From Psychrobacter sp. Ps6 (GTDB taxonomy: Bacteria; Pseudomonadota; Gammaproteobacteria; Pseudomonadales; Moraxellaceae): a stretch of 64,000 bases of DNA. Below the pieces are notes generated by a model. That model did no database searches, was not told the DNA's origin, and saw nothing but the letters and a program-made list of their open reading frames with translations. Numbering within the stretch: position 1 is the stretch's first letter; each line of letters begins with the position of its first letter. A program made the position numbers and the translations under genes. The stretch lies in NCBI RefSeq assembly GCF_022129235.1, contig NZ_JADQAI010000001.1, forward strand, positions 62,001 to 126,000. Direction: 5' to 3'. Below, in pieces: positions 48,899-58,346 of this stretch.

Positions 48899-49305
48899 AT
48901 GGGCGTTGGTTTATGATAAAAATGCGTCTTAGGACAGAGGGTAGGTAACGAACTTGAAACTGATTGCATAAAAACGCTTATTATAAATGACAATGCCCGT
49001 GCCATTTTTATTAGAACAGTAAGCAAACCACGTGCTGACATAAGCCCTAGTACGAAATGTGTTACTAACGTTGTTACTGTCCTTTTGAAGTTATATCTTC
49101 TATGAGGCTAGCTTGGTTTTTACTAATTATAAAATCCTGATTATTATAAAAATCCTCGAAAGGATGACGCTGATTTGACTACAAAGTAAGAGATTTATAA
49201 ATATAAAGCCCCATTTATCGTTAGAATCATAGCGTGGATACTTTTTATACTATCGTTGATCCGATGTAAGAGTGGATTGGCTATATTTTTAACAAGGATG
49301 TTTCG
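48899..49305. other. Divergent intergenic region between MATE and lipase genes
   Basis: About 400 AT-rich bases holding the promoters of both genes. No clear operator, hairpin or RNA was recognised. Confidence 0.4.
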
Positions 49306-50259
49306 ATGACACTAAAACGTTTAAGCCTTGTCGCCCTATTTAGTCTTTCCGTCATAGCCTGCACCACTGCGCCCAACACGCTTGCGGTGAATGCCACCCA
49401 AAAGCTGATACAGTTCGAGCGCAATAAAGCCAAGCTTGAAAAAAAGGTATTGACGCTGGCATCCGGCGATACCATGACCTATCTAGAAGGCGGCAATATT
49501 AACGGCGAGCCGTTACTGCTCATCCATGGATTTGGGGCAAACAAAGACAACTTTACCCGTATCGCTAGAGAGCTGAGCGATTATCATCTGATCATTCCAG
49601 ACTTGCTGGGTTTTGGTGAATCTAGCAAACCGATGCAAGCTGACTACCGTGCCGATGCTCAGGCGCAGCGTTTACATGAGCTGCTACAAGCAAAAGGGGT
49701 CGCGTCTCATATTCATGTCGGTGGTAACTCAATGGGCGGTGCCATCAGTGTTGCTTATGCCGCTATGTATCCTGATAGCGTCAAAAGCTTGTGGCTACTC
49801 GACAGTGGCGGCTTTTGGTCAGCAGGGTTTCCAAAAGATAGGTTTGATGATGATAGCTTCGACAACAGCCCGCTGTTGGTCAAAAACACAGAGGATTATT
49901 TTGCTTTGTATAATCTCGTGATGTACAAGCCGCCTTATATTCCCAAAACCGTGCAAGCCGTCTTTGCTCAGACCAATATCGCCAACCGAGATCTGCACGC
50001 CAATATTCTCAAGCAGATTACCGCAGACAATGTGGAAGCACGTGCCAAAATCATCGCGCAGCGTGATATACCCACGCTCGTCGTCTGGGGTACTGAGGAT
50101 AAAATTATTAAGCCTGAGACCGCCGTCATCATGACCAAACTGATGCCGCAAGCACAGCTGATTATGATGTCTGAGGTCGGCCATGTGCCGATGATCGAGG
50201 CAGTAAAAGAGACGGCCAGTGATTACAAAGCGTTTCGTGCAACGCTTAAGGGTCAGTAA
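49306..50259 (+). CDS. lip1: Exported alpha/beta-hydrolase lipase, Lip1 type
   Basis: A 317-residue lipase or esterase. The N-terminus is a lipoprotein-type signal peptide with SVIAC, Cys19. Family motifs are LLLIHGFGANKDNFTRIARE (oxyanion HG), the nucleophile elbow GGNSMGGA with Ser142, Asp in WGTEDKI, and His in EVGHVPM. Length and these motifs strongly resemble the cold-active lipase Lip1 of Psychrobacter immobilis as I remember it. It hydrolyses acylglycerols, probably in periplasm or at the outer membrane. AAGGA lies eight bases before ATG. It converges on the nitronate monooxygenase gene with a single base between the stops. Confidence 0.9.
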   Translation: MTLKRLSLVALFSLSVIACTTAPNTLAVNATQKLIQFERNKAKLEKKVLTLASGDTMTYLEGGNINGEPLLLIHGFGANKDNFTRIARELSDYHLIIPDLLGFGESSKPMQADYRADAQAQRLHELLQAKGVASHIHVGGNSMGGAISVAYAAMYPDSVKSLWLLDSGGFWSAGFPKDRFDDDSFDNSPLLVKNTEDYFALYNLVMYKPPYIPKTVQAVFAQTNIANRDLHANILKQITADNVEARAKIIAQRDIPTLVVWGTEDKIIKPETAVIMTKLMPQAQLIMMSEVGHVPMIEAVKETASDYKAFRATLKGQ

Positions 50260-50260
50260 C

Positions 50261-51304
50261 TCACAAATCTTTTATTAATCGCGTCAGTAAGGTATCTGTA
50301 CTTTCGTCTCTGACCAACGTGACGCCTTGTCCTGCCCATAACGACAGATGCTCGGCGTCCAAACGCTTGGTCGCATCCGCCCGCATAAACTTGGTCATGG
50401 CATTGAGTTGTGGGTAGGGCGGTAGCGCATCTGCGCTCTCAAATTGAGCAAAATCACGCAAATAATCGTTTAATAAACCACGCGCAAGCTTACCTGAGAA
50501 TAATCTGGTTAAGCGTGTCTCGCTACTGCGCGCTCCTTGACTGGCCTCAATAAGCGCTTGTTTATACGTATCATTAATACCGCACTGATCTGTGGTCAAA
50601 AACGCCGTCCCCATTTGCGCAAGCTCAGCACCTACCGCTTGTACTGCCTTGATATTCTCTCCCGTCATAATGCCACCCGCTGCAATCAACGGAATATCTG
50701 TGCAAGCGCGCGTTTGGCTGATCAGCGTCAGCAGTCCCAATGGATCGGTTTCGCTTTGTGGCAACCAGCCACCGCGATGACCGCCAGCTTCTACGCCTTG
50801 TACACAAACTGCGTCTGCCCCAATATCGTTCCATGCTTTGGCTTCTAGTGGATGATTGGCGGTGCCGATGACGCGTGTGCCGACACTTTGCAGACGCTGA
50901 ACTTGCTCGGCGCTGATAATACCAAAGGTAAAACTGGCGACAGGCACAGGGTTGTTATAGAGCACTTGTAGTTGGTCTACGAAGTTTTGTGCGGGGTGCT
51001 CGGGTAGTGTCACTTCAATATCATTGTCCTCATAATACTGGCTTAGCCAAGTCGGCATGGCGGTATCAAAGCTGCTCGACTCCTGCTCAGATAACACCAT
51101 CAGATTGACCATAAAAGGACGGTCAGTCAGGGCTTTAATCGTATCGATTTGGCTATCCAAAACGTCTGGCGCGGTCATACCAGCGCCCAATGAACCCAGT
51201 CCACCAAAGTTACTCACTGTCGCTGCGAGTTCAGGCGTGGTTGCGCCTGCCATTGGCGCTTGGATAATCGGGTAGGTGAGGTTAAGCGTATTAAGTAAGC
51301 TCAT
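50261..51304 (-). CDS. Nitronate monooxygenase family flavoprotein
   Basis: FMN-dependent TIM-barrel enzyme of the 2-nitropropane dioxygenase/nitronate monooxygenase family, 347 residues. Signatures: YPIIQAPMAGATTPELAATV, GGLGSLGAGM, VCVQGVEAGGHRGGW, IAAGGIMTGENIKAVQAVGA and AQMGTAFLTTDQCG. Oxidises nitronates such as propionate-3-nitronate to carbonyl compounds; natural function is detoxification in known relatives. AAGGAGCC stands upstream of the ATG at 51304. No related genes adjoin. Confidence 0.9.
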   Translation of the reverse strand: MSLLNTLNLTYPIIQAPMAGATTPELAATVSNFGGLGSLGAGMTAPDVLDSQIDTIKALTDRPFMVNLMVLSEQESSSFDTAMPTWLSQYYEDNDIEVTLPEHPAQNFVDQLQVLYNNPVPVASFTFGIISAEQVQRLQSVGTRVIGTANHPLEAKAWNDIGADAVCVQGVEAGGHRGGWLPQSETDPLGLLTLISQTRACTDIPLIAAGGIMTGENIKAVQAVGAELAQMGTAFLTTDQCGINDTYKQALIEASQGARSSETRLTRLFSGKLARGLLNDYLRDFAQFESADALPPYPQLNAMTKFMRADATKRLDAEHLSLWAGQGVTLVRDESTDTLLTRLIKDL

Positions 51305-51652
51305 GATTGGCTCCTTTTTATTAGGATGTTTTCATGACTTACTGTAGCAGAGGAAGGCGGTGCGCGTGTTGGATAGTGTTTATTTAGTTGCTGAATAAGG
51401 TGATGGATTTTGACTACGGAATTGTAGTTAAAATAGTTGACTATAAAACTGTAATTAAAACTTATTAATGCATATACTTGAGATTACTAAATATTCTACT
51501 AGAAACGCATGAAATGAGAAAAGATAATTAAAATTTGTATTCTAAATGAATGTTACTTACTCAGAAGATAGAAAAGCCAATCATCCAAGCCACCAAAAAG
51601 ATGACTAAGAAAATTGACCCATTTTTATAACTTTGCTTTTTAACTTTTATGA
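51305..51652. other. AT-rich gap downstream of dsrE-like gene
   Basis: About 350 bases. A hydrophobic reading frame on the minus strand ends at 51561 but has no usable start codon. Otherwise nothing recognised. Confidence 0.4.
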
Positions 51653-52030
51653 TTAATTCAACTGCAACGACCCTTTCGCATTCATCAGCAGCTCAACCAC
51701 ATCATCACCGCTAATCACCTCAAAGCGTTTGTCGATGTCTGCTTCTTCTACGCCATTGTGCTTCATGCATGCACCGCAGACCAGTACTTGTCCGCCTTTT
51801 TCGATAAAAGCTTCTAGCAATTCGCCAGCAGGCTCAAATGGCGCGCCAATATTGACATCGTCTAGCGCATTTGGTTTTGCCAGATGTACCGCATCCACCA
51901 TTAATATCACCGTGGCAGAGTGGCCTTTTTTGAGTGCCACGCCAGCCATGGTGAAAGCTAGAGTGATTTTGCTTGGGTTTGATTCACTATTATCAAATAA
52001 CGTACCGACAAAATCCGTCGTGTTAGCCAT
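51653..52030 (-). CDS. DsrE-family protein
   Basis: A 125-residue Rossmann-like protein of the DsrE/DsrF superfamily. It has an alternating beta/alpha order (KITLAFTMAGVALKKGHSATVILMVDAV split across the start) and a Cys motif GGQVLVCGACMKHNG typical of the YdaQ/peroxiredoxin-like members. Some relatives relay sulphur; here the role is unknown. AAGGAGAATA stands before the ATG at 52030. No sulphur-transfer genes adjoin. Confidence 0.8.
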   Translation of the reverse strand: MANTTDFVGTLFDNSESNPSKITLAFTMAGVALKKGHSATVILMVDAVHLAKPNALDDVNIGAPFEPAGELLEAFIEKGGQVLVCGACMKHNGVEEADIDKRFEVISGDDVVELLMNAKGSLQLN

Positions 52031-52212
52031 ATTATTCTCCTTATCAGACTATATTTCGTTGAGTCAAATATATCACTCACGACTATCCTAACATTTATTA
52101 TATGTATTTATATAATGAGTTGTTATGAAATAGTAGCCATAAGGTTACTTACTTTTGACGCACTTTGAATGAATGCTCAGTAAGAGTCGTTTTAAGCCAA
52201 GCGGTTTGATTA

Positions 52213-52755
52213 TCACTCCGTTGGTGGCCATGGACGATCAGCATCGCTCTCTATCCATTCGGCGACATAGCCAGTTGGCGGTAGAGCCCAATCAGATTGT
52301 CCCAATGCGGCCAGTACTTGTGCGGTGTCGATCACTCGACCGCCTTTGGTCACGCCCGTACGCAGTAGCGCAGAGGAGCAGGGCTTGCCCTTGACCCACA
52401 TGGATTGCTCAATATAGAGCCAGCGCGCATCGATACCGACCATTTTGGTTTTTAGCGTGACTTTTTCAAACGCACGAATGCGCTTGCGATATTGGATGGT
52501 ACTGCCAGCGATGACCAGACCCCAACGCTGTTTTAGCAGCTGCGTGCCAAGTCCGCTCCGTACCGCAAAATCCATACGCCCCAAATCATACAGCGTGAAT
52601 ACGCGACCGTTATTCATCTCTAAGAAATTATCGATGTCTGACAAGCGACAGCGAAACTGAATCTCGCTAGTCTCTTTTAGGGTTAAGGTATCGCCCTTTT
52701 TTGCTTTTAAGGCGGCATGAGCGATGGTGCTGGCATAACGGATAAATGGGTACAT
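52213..52755 (-). CDS. Acyl-CoA thioesterase, hotdog fold (THEM6-like)
   Basis: A 180-residue single-hotdog protein. FRCRLSDIDNFLEMNNGRVF holds the DxNxHxNN-like region of this branch, and RWGLVIAGSTIQYRKRIRAF is the central helix-strand unit. It looks like bacterial THEM6-like thioesterases, which would hydrolyse acyl-CoA or acyl-ACP; catalytic assignment is by likeness only. It lies 74 bases downstream of the YheT-like gene on the same strand and might be co-transcribed. Confidence 0.8.
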   Translation of the reverse strand: MYPFIRYASTIAHAALKAKKGDTLTLKETSEIQFRCRLSDIDNFLEMNNGRVFTLYDLGRMDFAVRSGLGTQLLKQRWGLVIAGSTIQYRKRIRAFEKVTLKTKMVGIDARWLYIEQSMWVKGKPCSSALLRTGVTKGGRVIDTAQVLAALGQSDWALPPTGYVAEWIESDADRPWPPTE

Positions 52756-52829
52756 AAAGTCGTCTCGAAGGTTTAAAGGACAGCATTAAAAGTCGTTAGA
52801 TTAGGAGCTATTGTCAGAGTTACTTAGGC

Positions 52830-53879
52830 CTATTTTTTATGTGACTCGACCCCAATCCAATTGAAGTACGCACTCACCGTTTCGGGTATCCAGTTGATAT
52901 CAAATTTTGAAGATTTGCCATTAGTATTGTTTTTGGCTTGACCTTTATCTGAGCGATAACGCAAATAACCGATATGTCCACCATGCTCAGTATCTAAGAT
53001 AGTGACGCTATCGGAGACATCGTTTGGTGTCGCGGTAAAGCCAATAAACGGGTCATCTTTTGCACTGATGAGTAATAAAGGCTTGGTCACTTTGATCAAA
53101 TAGGGAAGCGCGGATGAGGCTTGATAGTAGTGGTTGTTAGAGCGGTAGCCATGACGCGGCGCGGTAAAAATATCATCAAAGTCACTGATACGATTGACGG
53201 CTTTGATCGAGTCGATCTCCTCTTGAGTAATGTCATTGGCTAAGGCTTTTTTGATAATCGGGTTGAGCAAATAAGGCGTATAAATGCGATGGCTCAAAAA
53301 GCTGTGCATACTAAGCGCCGCTGATGACATATCGACGGGAGCGGAGATAACTACGGCACCTTTACAAAGAACCTTGTCTTCGTATTCGCCCATATATTTT
53401 GCTAGGGCATTGCCCCCTAAAGAGACACCGACCGCGTAGATATTGGCGTACTGTTGCTTTAGATTTTGCAGCGCGTGATGCACTTCATCGGTATCACCCG
53501 CATTATAAAAAACTCTGCCATTAGCAGGAATACCGCCGCAACTGCGAAAATGTGCCACCACGAAATGCCAACCTTGCGCGTGCATCTGGTAAGCCAATGC
53601 GCGGGCATAATGGCTGTCGCTGCTGCCTTCCATGCCATGAAATAAGACAATCAATGGCGTTTGCTCAAGCGCGCCGTTTTTTGATGCGTCTACTGGATGC
53701 GCATCATAAAAATCGTAAGCAATATCACTTTCATCCAAAGAGTCTTTTTCGACTTCGCGGCGATAAGTTGGTGCTTTTGGCGCAAAGAACTTGGGCAAGA
53801 TGCTTTGCAAGTGTGGATTGGTCAGCCAAAAGGGCGGTTTAAACGGCGCTGGAGAGAAAGGTTTGGTTGAGGTTGACAT
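52830..53879 (-). CDS. yheT: YheT-family alpha/beta hydrolase
   Basis: A 349-residue hydrolase of the UPF0017/YheT group. Typical opening FKPPFWLTNPHLQSILPKFF, oxyanion region LIVLFHGMEGSSDSHYARAL, HFRSCGGIPANG, nucleophile elbow GVSLGGNALAKYMGE, Asp in SAKDDPFIG and His in EHGGHIGYL. Esterase activity is expected; substrate unknown. The upstream gap (to 54217) contains palindromic element copy B. Confidence 0.88.
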   Translation of the reverse strand: MSTSTKPFSPAPFKPPFWLTNPHLQSILPKFFAPKAPTYRREVEKDSLDESDIAYDFYDAHPVDASKNGALEQTPLIVLFHGMEGSSDSHYARALAYQMHAQGWHFVVAHFRSCGGIPANGRVFYNAGDTDEVHHALQNLKQQYANIYAVGVSLGGNALAKYMGEYEDKVLCKGAVVISAPVDMSSAALSMHSFLSHRIYTPYLLNPIIKKALANDITQEEIDSIKAVNRISDFDDIFTAPRHGYRSNNHYYQASSALPYLIKVTKPLLLISAKDDPFIGFTATPNDVSDSVTILDTEHGGHIGYLRYRSDKGQAKNNTNGKSSKFDINWIPETVSAYFNWIGVESHKK

Positions 53880-54216
53880 ATTTTGGTCTTATTTAATGAT
53901 CGTGGAAAAACAGAAAAGTAGCGTGATAAGGTTTTTTTATCATAGCGCCTGTATCTATGAAAACCAATGATTTTCAGTGAACGCATGATTACTGAAAATG
54001 GCTCACGAGCTAATAAATGGCGACTGAATACAACTATAGTGAAACCATTATAAAAATGGTATAGCAAGATTAAACGCTATTTTTCGCAGCCTCTGGAGGC
54101 GCAGTCACAGCAAGCAAGAAAAGTAGCGTTTAATCAAGCGCGTTTCCTATGTTGTATCAATTTTATTGAGGTTCTACTATATCTAAGCGGCTACTGAGAA
54201 AGGTTAATCAGGTTTT
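53880..54216. other. Intergenic region with palindromic element copy B
   Basis: About 340 bases between two minus-strand genes. It holds the yheT promoter region and the palindromic element at 54061-54142. Nothing else was recognised. Confidence 0.5.
54061..54142. repeat. Palindromic element copy B (17-bp arms, 32-bp core)
   Basis: Arms 54069-54085 and 54118-54134 pair over 17 bp with one G-U. The 32-base core (54086-54117) again holds GCCTCTG and CACAGCAAGCAA, matching copy A at 26 of 32 positions. Confidence 0.8.
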
Positions 54217-54819
54217 TTAGACTTCTGGCTGATCCAATACGCGACCATCCATCGCAAGTCGTTCTTTTAAGCTGTCGATATCTGCCTCAGCCAATGTCGC
54301 AGTCAGCGTGACTTGTTTGCTATAGGCGACATCATCGATGTGACCGCCAAGGCTCTCTATCATATAGCGGCATTGTGCTTCGGTCGCAAACTCTGCGAGT
54401 ATCTGAATCTGTGCCATGGGTACATAGGGATTCAATGTCATCTCATCGACCGCTGCTTGAGCCGCGCCTGCATAAGCGCGCGTCAGACCACCAGCTCCCA
54501 GCTTAACACCACCGAAATACCGCACCACGATAATGATGACATTGCCGATCGACTTGTGTTGCAATACATTTAATATCGGCCTGCCTGCGGTGCCGCTTGG
54601 CTCGCCATCGTCGTCAAAACCTGCACTGGTAGTATTGTCAGGGTCACCAATGATGTAGCCCCAGCAAAAATGCCGCGCATCAGGATATTGCTCGCGTAGT
54701 TGTTCCACGTGAAATATGGCTTGCTCACGCGAGCTCACCGGATACGCGTAAGCAATAAACTCAGATTTCTTAATTTCTAGGCGCGCGGTGACGGCACGTT
54801 TTAGCGTTTGATAGCTCAT
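54217..54819 (-). CDS. yigZ: YigZ/IMPACT-family protein
   Basis: A 200-residue member of the UPF0029/IMPACT family. The N-terminal domain opens VTARLEIKKSEFIAYAYPVS and carries PDARHFCWGYIIGD, DDGEPSGTAGRPIL and VIIVVRYFGGVKLGAGGL, all hallmarks. The C-terminal DUF1949 ferredoxin-like domain follows (QIQILAEFATEAQCRYMIES). Function in bacteria is unsettled; eukaryotic IMPACT modulates GCN2. Starts at the ATG at 54819. Confidence 0.92.
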   Translation of the reverse strand: MSYQTLKRAVTARLEIKKSEFIAYAYPVSSREQAIFHVEQLREQYPDARHFCWGYIIGDPDNTTSAGFDDDGEPSGTAGRPILNVLQHKSIGNVIIIVVRYFGGVKLGAGGLTRAYAGAAQAAVDEMTLNPYVPMAQIQILAEFATEAQCRYMIESLGGHIDDVAYSKQVTLTATLAEADIDSLKERLAMDGRVLDQPEV

Positions 54820-55016
54820 ATTTCATCAGGCTTAGGTTGGATATGGTAAACTTAGCTAACTTTCACTGTCGTCCGTATTGGGCGCAGTGTTCATTTCATT
54901 TTTCATTATAGTACCATTTCTAACCATCGAAGATAACGAGCTACTCACGGCTGAGTGCTGGCGTCGTTAGTTTCTGATTTAGGGCTGGTATCATAAAACC
55001 GATGGTAGTAAATAGT

Positions 55017-55721
55017 ATGCGTTTAGATAAATTCATTAGTAAAGCCACCGAGCTGTCGCGCAAAGAATCCAAAAAGATCATGCACGCGGGCGAAATCACT
55101 GTAAACGATCAAGTGGTCAAAGACCCAGGTCTGCATGTCGATGTCGTCAACGATGATGTGATGTGGGCAGGCGAGCCATTGTCAGTCGCTGCGGGCAATC
55201 GCTATATCTTGCTGTATAAGCCCGAAGGCTTTGAATGTACGTTAAAAGTCAAAGAATACCCAATCGTCACCGAGCTGATCGCCGTACCAGAGTTGGGTAG
55301 CTTGCGTATCGCTGGACGTCTCGATGTCGATACCACTGGCGCGCTACTCATGAGCGATGATGGCGGCTGGCTACACCGTGTCACCAGTCCTAAGCATGAG
55401 CACGCCAAGGTTTATGAGCTGACCCTAGCATCGCCGATGGATAGCGATGCCCAAGAAAAAGCCGTGAAAAAAGTCGCTGAAGGAATTTTATTAGAAGGCG
55501 ATTATGAGCCTACCAAGCCTGCGATTCTTGAGTTCATTGATGAAACCCATGCCCGCCTGACGCTAGAGCAGGGTAAGTACCATCAAGTCAAACGCATGAT
55601 GGGTTACTTTGGCAATAGAGTCACGGAGCTGCACCGCGCCAGTATCGGTCATATCAATCTAGACGGCCTAGAGAAAGGCGACAGTCGTTTCTTAGCGCCA
55701 GAAGAAGTCGCCAAGTTCTAG
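55017..55721 (+). CDS. rsuA: 16S rRNA pseudouridine(516) synthase RsuA
   Basis: Isomerises U516 of 16S rRNA. The S4 RNA-binding domain is MRLDKFISKATELSRKESKK; the catalytic domain has GRLDVDTTGALLMSDDG with the catalytic Asp and KVYELTLASPM, and the C-terminal QGKYHQVKRMMGYFGNRVTE fits RsuA. The ATG at 55017 is preferred since it begins the S4 domain; the frame is open to 55002. 234 residues is the usual size. Confidence 0.93.
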   Translation: MRLDKFISKATELSRKESKKIMHAGEITVNDQVVKDPGLHVDVVNDDVMWAGEPLSVAAGNRYILLYKPEGFECTLKVKEYPIVTELIAVPELGSLRIAGRLDVDTTGALLMSDDGGWLHRVTSPKHEHAKVYELTLASPMDSDAQEKAVKKVAEGILLEGDYEPTKPAILEFIDETHARLTLEQGKYHQVKRMMGYFGNRVTELHRASIGHINLDGLEKGDSRFLAPEEVAKF

Positions 55722-56074
55722 TCTCTGACTTCTGTAGTATGCGCATCCATACGACTGTTTAAGTTATTATTTTAAATTCATCAGCAGCCACGACACCGTG
55801 TGCTGCTTTTTGCTGTCAGCTATTTATGTTTGTGATTCTAATTCGCTATTTTTACGGTCTGCTTGTGTTGCCTATCTCTTAAAGCTGGGTAGCAATTTTG
55901 CAAAACTGCGTTTTTAAGCCTTTGCAGACGTCTTCTACATGCTACAGTCTATTTTTCTTTTCAATATATGTTTCTGCATAATATATCGCTCATACGCTGT
56001 TTAGAAACTAGATATGGGTATTATGTTGATGACCAAAACATACTCATGATGAAAAACCAGATAGGACTGTCTCT
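55722..56074. other. Intergenic region after rsuA
   Basis: About 350 bases. Contains the rsuA terminator at 55783-55811 and the promoter region of the DsbC-like gene. Nothing else recognised. Confidence 0.45.
55783..55811 (+). terminator. rsuA terminator
   Basis: AGCAGC pairs with GCTGCT and CACG with CGTG, with one bulged T, then TTTT. Confidence 0.75.
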
Positions 56075-57139
56075 GTGAAACGCTCTCTATTAACCTCTAC
56101 TACTCTCATTGGTACTTTAATCGTGGCAACCACTGCCTGTGCTCAGCTTACCCCCAAAGAGACAACGAGCAAAAGCATCCGTCAAAATACGGTAAATAGT
56201 CAAGCCACTGGCACGATGAGCCAATCCATCGATAGCCATTTGCGCCAAGTGCTGACCCAAGCTGGCATCAAAACGCAGATTACCTCCATTGTGCCGTCCA
56301 AATTACCCAATATGTATCAGGTGAATTTGGCTGGGCAGCCACCACTACACATCACTGAAGATGGTCGCTATGTCATCCAAGGTGAGTTGCAAAAGAATCC
56401 AAGTAAGCGGGTAGTGACCAAAACACCAGTACGCAGCACGAGTGCGCAGGTAGGCAAGCCTGTCAGTGCCGCTGTGAAATCAGCAATGCTTGCCAATACG
56501 CGTGCGCTCAAAAATATGAGTACCAAAACACCACTTTTTTATACAGCAGTACCCGGCGTGATTTGGGGTGCGACTCTCGAAGGAGTACCTTTTTTGCTAT
56601 CGGACGATGCACAGTACATCAATGATGGCGAGATATCTGTGATCGAAAACGGTCAGTTTGTCGGGCTCGATGAGAACTTTGAAACACGTAAAAATCAATC
56701 GGTGTTTGTGACATTGGATGAAAGCCAACTGATTATTTATCCAGCGACCAGTCCTGAGAGAGCCGTGATATATGTGGCTGATGACGTCAACTGCCCGTAT
56801 TGCCGTCGATTTCATCAGCAAATATCTATGTTCAATGCCAAAGGCGTGACGGTCAACGTGATTGGCTATCCGATATACGAGCAGTCGCCCGCGCAAATGC
56901 GAGGTATTTGGTGTCAAACTGATGAGAACAGTCGTCGTCAGGCATTCGATAAGGCGATGCTACAAGGTGAGATAACCCCCGCATCAGCGAGCTGCACCGC
57001 CGACCACGTGACGCCCAATCGTGACAAAGCGGCTGGACTGGCGGTGATAGCAACCCCTGCTATCTACCGTGAGGACGGTGTGCTGTATCAAGCAAGTTTC
57101 GAGAGTCCCGAGTTTTTAGAATTTTTAGGCATCGAATAA
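56075..57139 (+). CDS. DsbC-like periplasmic thiol:disulfide interchange protein
   Basis: A 354-residue exported thioredoxin-fold protein. A signal peptide (to about TTACAQ) is followed by what look like two DsbC-type N-terminal dimerisation segments: one near 50-103 (VLTQAGIKTQITSIVPSKLP) and one near 155-210 (PGVIWGATLEGVPFLLSDD). The thioredoxin domain has the active site DVNCPYCRRFH with Cys240 and Cys243, and the cis-Pro is in VIATPAIY. DsbC normally has about 235 residues and one N-terminal domain, so this is larger. CPYC differs from the CGYC of E. coli DsbC. Start is a GTG at 56075. Function as disulfide isomerase or reductase is inference. Confidence 0.85.
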   Translation: MKRSLLTSTTLIGTLIVATTACAQLTPKETTSKSIRQNTVNSQATGTMSQSIDSHLRQVLTQAGIKTQITSIVPSKLPNMYQVNLAGQPPLHITEDGRYVIQGELQKNPSKRVVTKTPVRSTSAQVGKPVSAAVKSAMLANTRALKNMSTKTPLFYTAVPGVIWGATLEGVPFLLSDDAQYINDGEISVIENGQFVGLDENFETRKNQSVFVTLDESQLIIYPATSPERAVIYVADDVNCPYCRRFHQQISMFNAKGVTVNVIGYPIYEQSPAQMRGIWCQTDENSRRQAFDKAMLQGEITPASASCTADHVTPNRDKAAGLAVIATPAIYREDGVLYQASFESPEFLEFLGIE

Positions 57140-57198
57140 TTATATTGATACTGCTCAAGATCTTTATTCATCATTATTTTGAAGAGAGTAATAAAAAA

Positions 57199-57230
57199 CC
57201 GCTTTATGAGCTGATTCATAAAGCGATTTT
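57199..57230. terminator. Terminator between convergent dsbC-like and DUF2939 genes
   Basis: GCTTTATGA (57201-57209) pairs with TCATAAAGC (57216-57224), with A-run before and T-run after, so it may act both ways. Confidence 0.8.
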
Positions 57231-57280
57231 TATCGTTTAACTTATCAACATTTCAAGTGTCAAAAACGGTTTCAACTTGT

Positions 57281-57931
57281 TTATGGCAAGACAATATCGA
57301 CGATCTTCCATTGAACAAGCCCTTGGCGCTGCATCTCGATAGTCAGCGGATAACCCTTAACCTGACCGCTGATATTAAAGCAATTGATACCGCAGTAGCT
57401 CAGGGTTGGTTTATCACTGTCTGTGCCTTGGGCGGCCTGCTGCTCAAGCTCCGCCGCTTGTTTTTTCATGACTTGCTGGATTTGGCTCTTGACCACAGCA
57501 TCGACGTCGCCACGTTGAATGATCAAGCTTTGAATCAGGTTTCTCAAGTCAACTTGATCGCTAGCGATTGCCCATGCGGCGGCCAGCTCTTTGGTTGCTG
57601 TATTGGCTTGACCCTGAGTGTTAATGACTTTTTCGATATTTTGCGGGGTAATCGCGCCATCAACCGCTTGCGTGATAAAGCCATTGGCAGCCTCAGTCAA
57701 TGGCTCACCGCCGAGCTCAGCGATTAATGGATACTTAGTCATTGTCGTCGCAAATTGATCAGTTAGCTGATTTTGGATGCTTGGACGCACTTGCTCGTAA
57801 TCAATGGTCGCTGCGATAGCGGCACCGTCTTTGGCGTCATAAGCATTTTTGAGCTGATAAGCACTGTAATAAGGGGAGCCTGCATAGATTGCTACGGCAA
57901 TCACGATTAATAAAACAATCAGCTTTTTCAT
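57281..57931 (-). CDS. DUF2939-domain protein
   Basis: A 216-residue exported or membrane-anchored protein. One N-terminal helix (MKKLIVLLIVIAVAIYAGSP) is followed by a periplasmic domain with SAYQLKNAYDAKDGAAIAAT and FVRPS-like EQVRPSIQNQLTDQF, characteristic of DUF2939. The ATG at 57931 is preferred over the open frame to 58000. Function unknown. It converges on the DsbC-like gene. Confidence 0.82.
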   Translation of the reverse strand: MKKLIVLLIVIAVAIYAGSPYYSAYQLKNAYDAKDGAAIAATIDYEQVRPSIQNQLTDQFATTMTKYPLIAELGGEPLTEAANGFITQAVDGAITPQNIEKVINTQGQANTATKELAAAWAIASDQVDLRNLIQSLIIQRGDVDAVVKSQIQQVMKKQAAELEQQAAQGTDSDKPTLSYCGINCFNISGQVKGYPLTIEMQRQGLVQWKIVDIVLP

Positions 57932-58346
57932 AAGACTTGGTACCTTGTCGCAAACGTCATGGGTATAAATGACCGTAGATATGGCGATAAATACTAGCAC
58001 GACTCGTCATTATTCAGGTATGAAAAGCTTTGTAGTAATCTTAATAAATCGTGTATATCGCAACCTAACTACCTTAACTACGAATTTCATGACTTAAGCG
58101 CTTGATAAATCAGCAGACCATCTCCATAAATAGCGCAAACTTTTTATAATTGATTTGGCTAAGTAGCCCCCACCGTATTTGTCCGTTACATGCACATATT
58201 ATCATCCTGTGACATTGTGGTTTGCCATGTTTCACATGAAACGTTGCTGTGTGATTGTGTATGAGATAAAGACCGTTAATGGTCAAAGCTGACCAAAGCT
58301 AATGAACTGACGAGCTGGTGGTGCTACGAAGACGATAGGAGAAACC
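57932..58346. other. Intergenic region upstream of dnaJ
   Basis: About 415 bases between divergent genes. Contains one parS-like variant palindrome at 58229. dnaK and grpE are not here, so dnaJ is separated from its usual partners. I did not find a convincing sigma-32 promoter. Confidence 0.45.
58229..58242. other. parS-like variant palindrome upstream of dnaJ
   Basis: GTTTCACATGAAAC, same variant class as those near oriC, here about 46 kb away. Confidence 0.5.

Noticed and set aside
51561..51657. Hydrophobic reading frame after the dsrE-like gene (IFLVIFLVAWMIGFSIF)
   Set aside because: It looks like a membrane helix but has no ATG, GTG or TTG in frame before it; may be a decayed small gene or chance.
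54701..54716. TGTTCCACGTGAAATA in yigZ as a parS site
   Set aside because: Two mismatches to the consensus and symmetric pairing is broken; kept out of the parS list.
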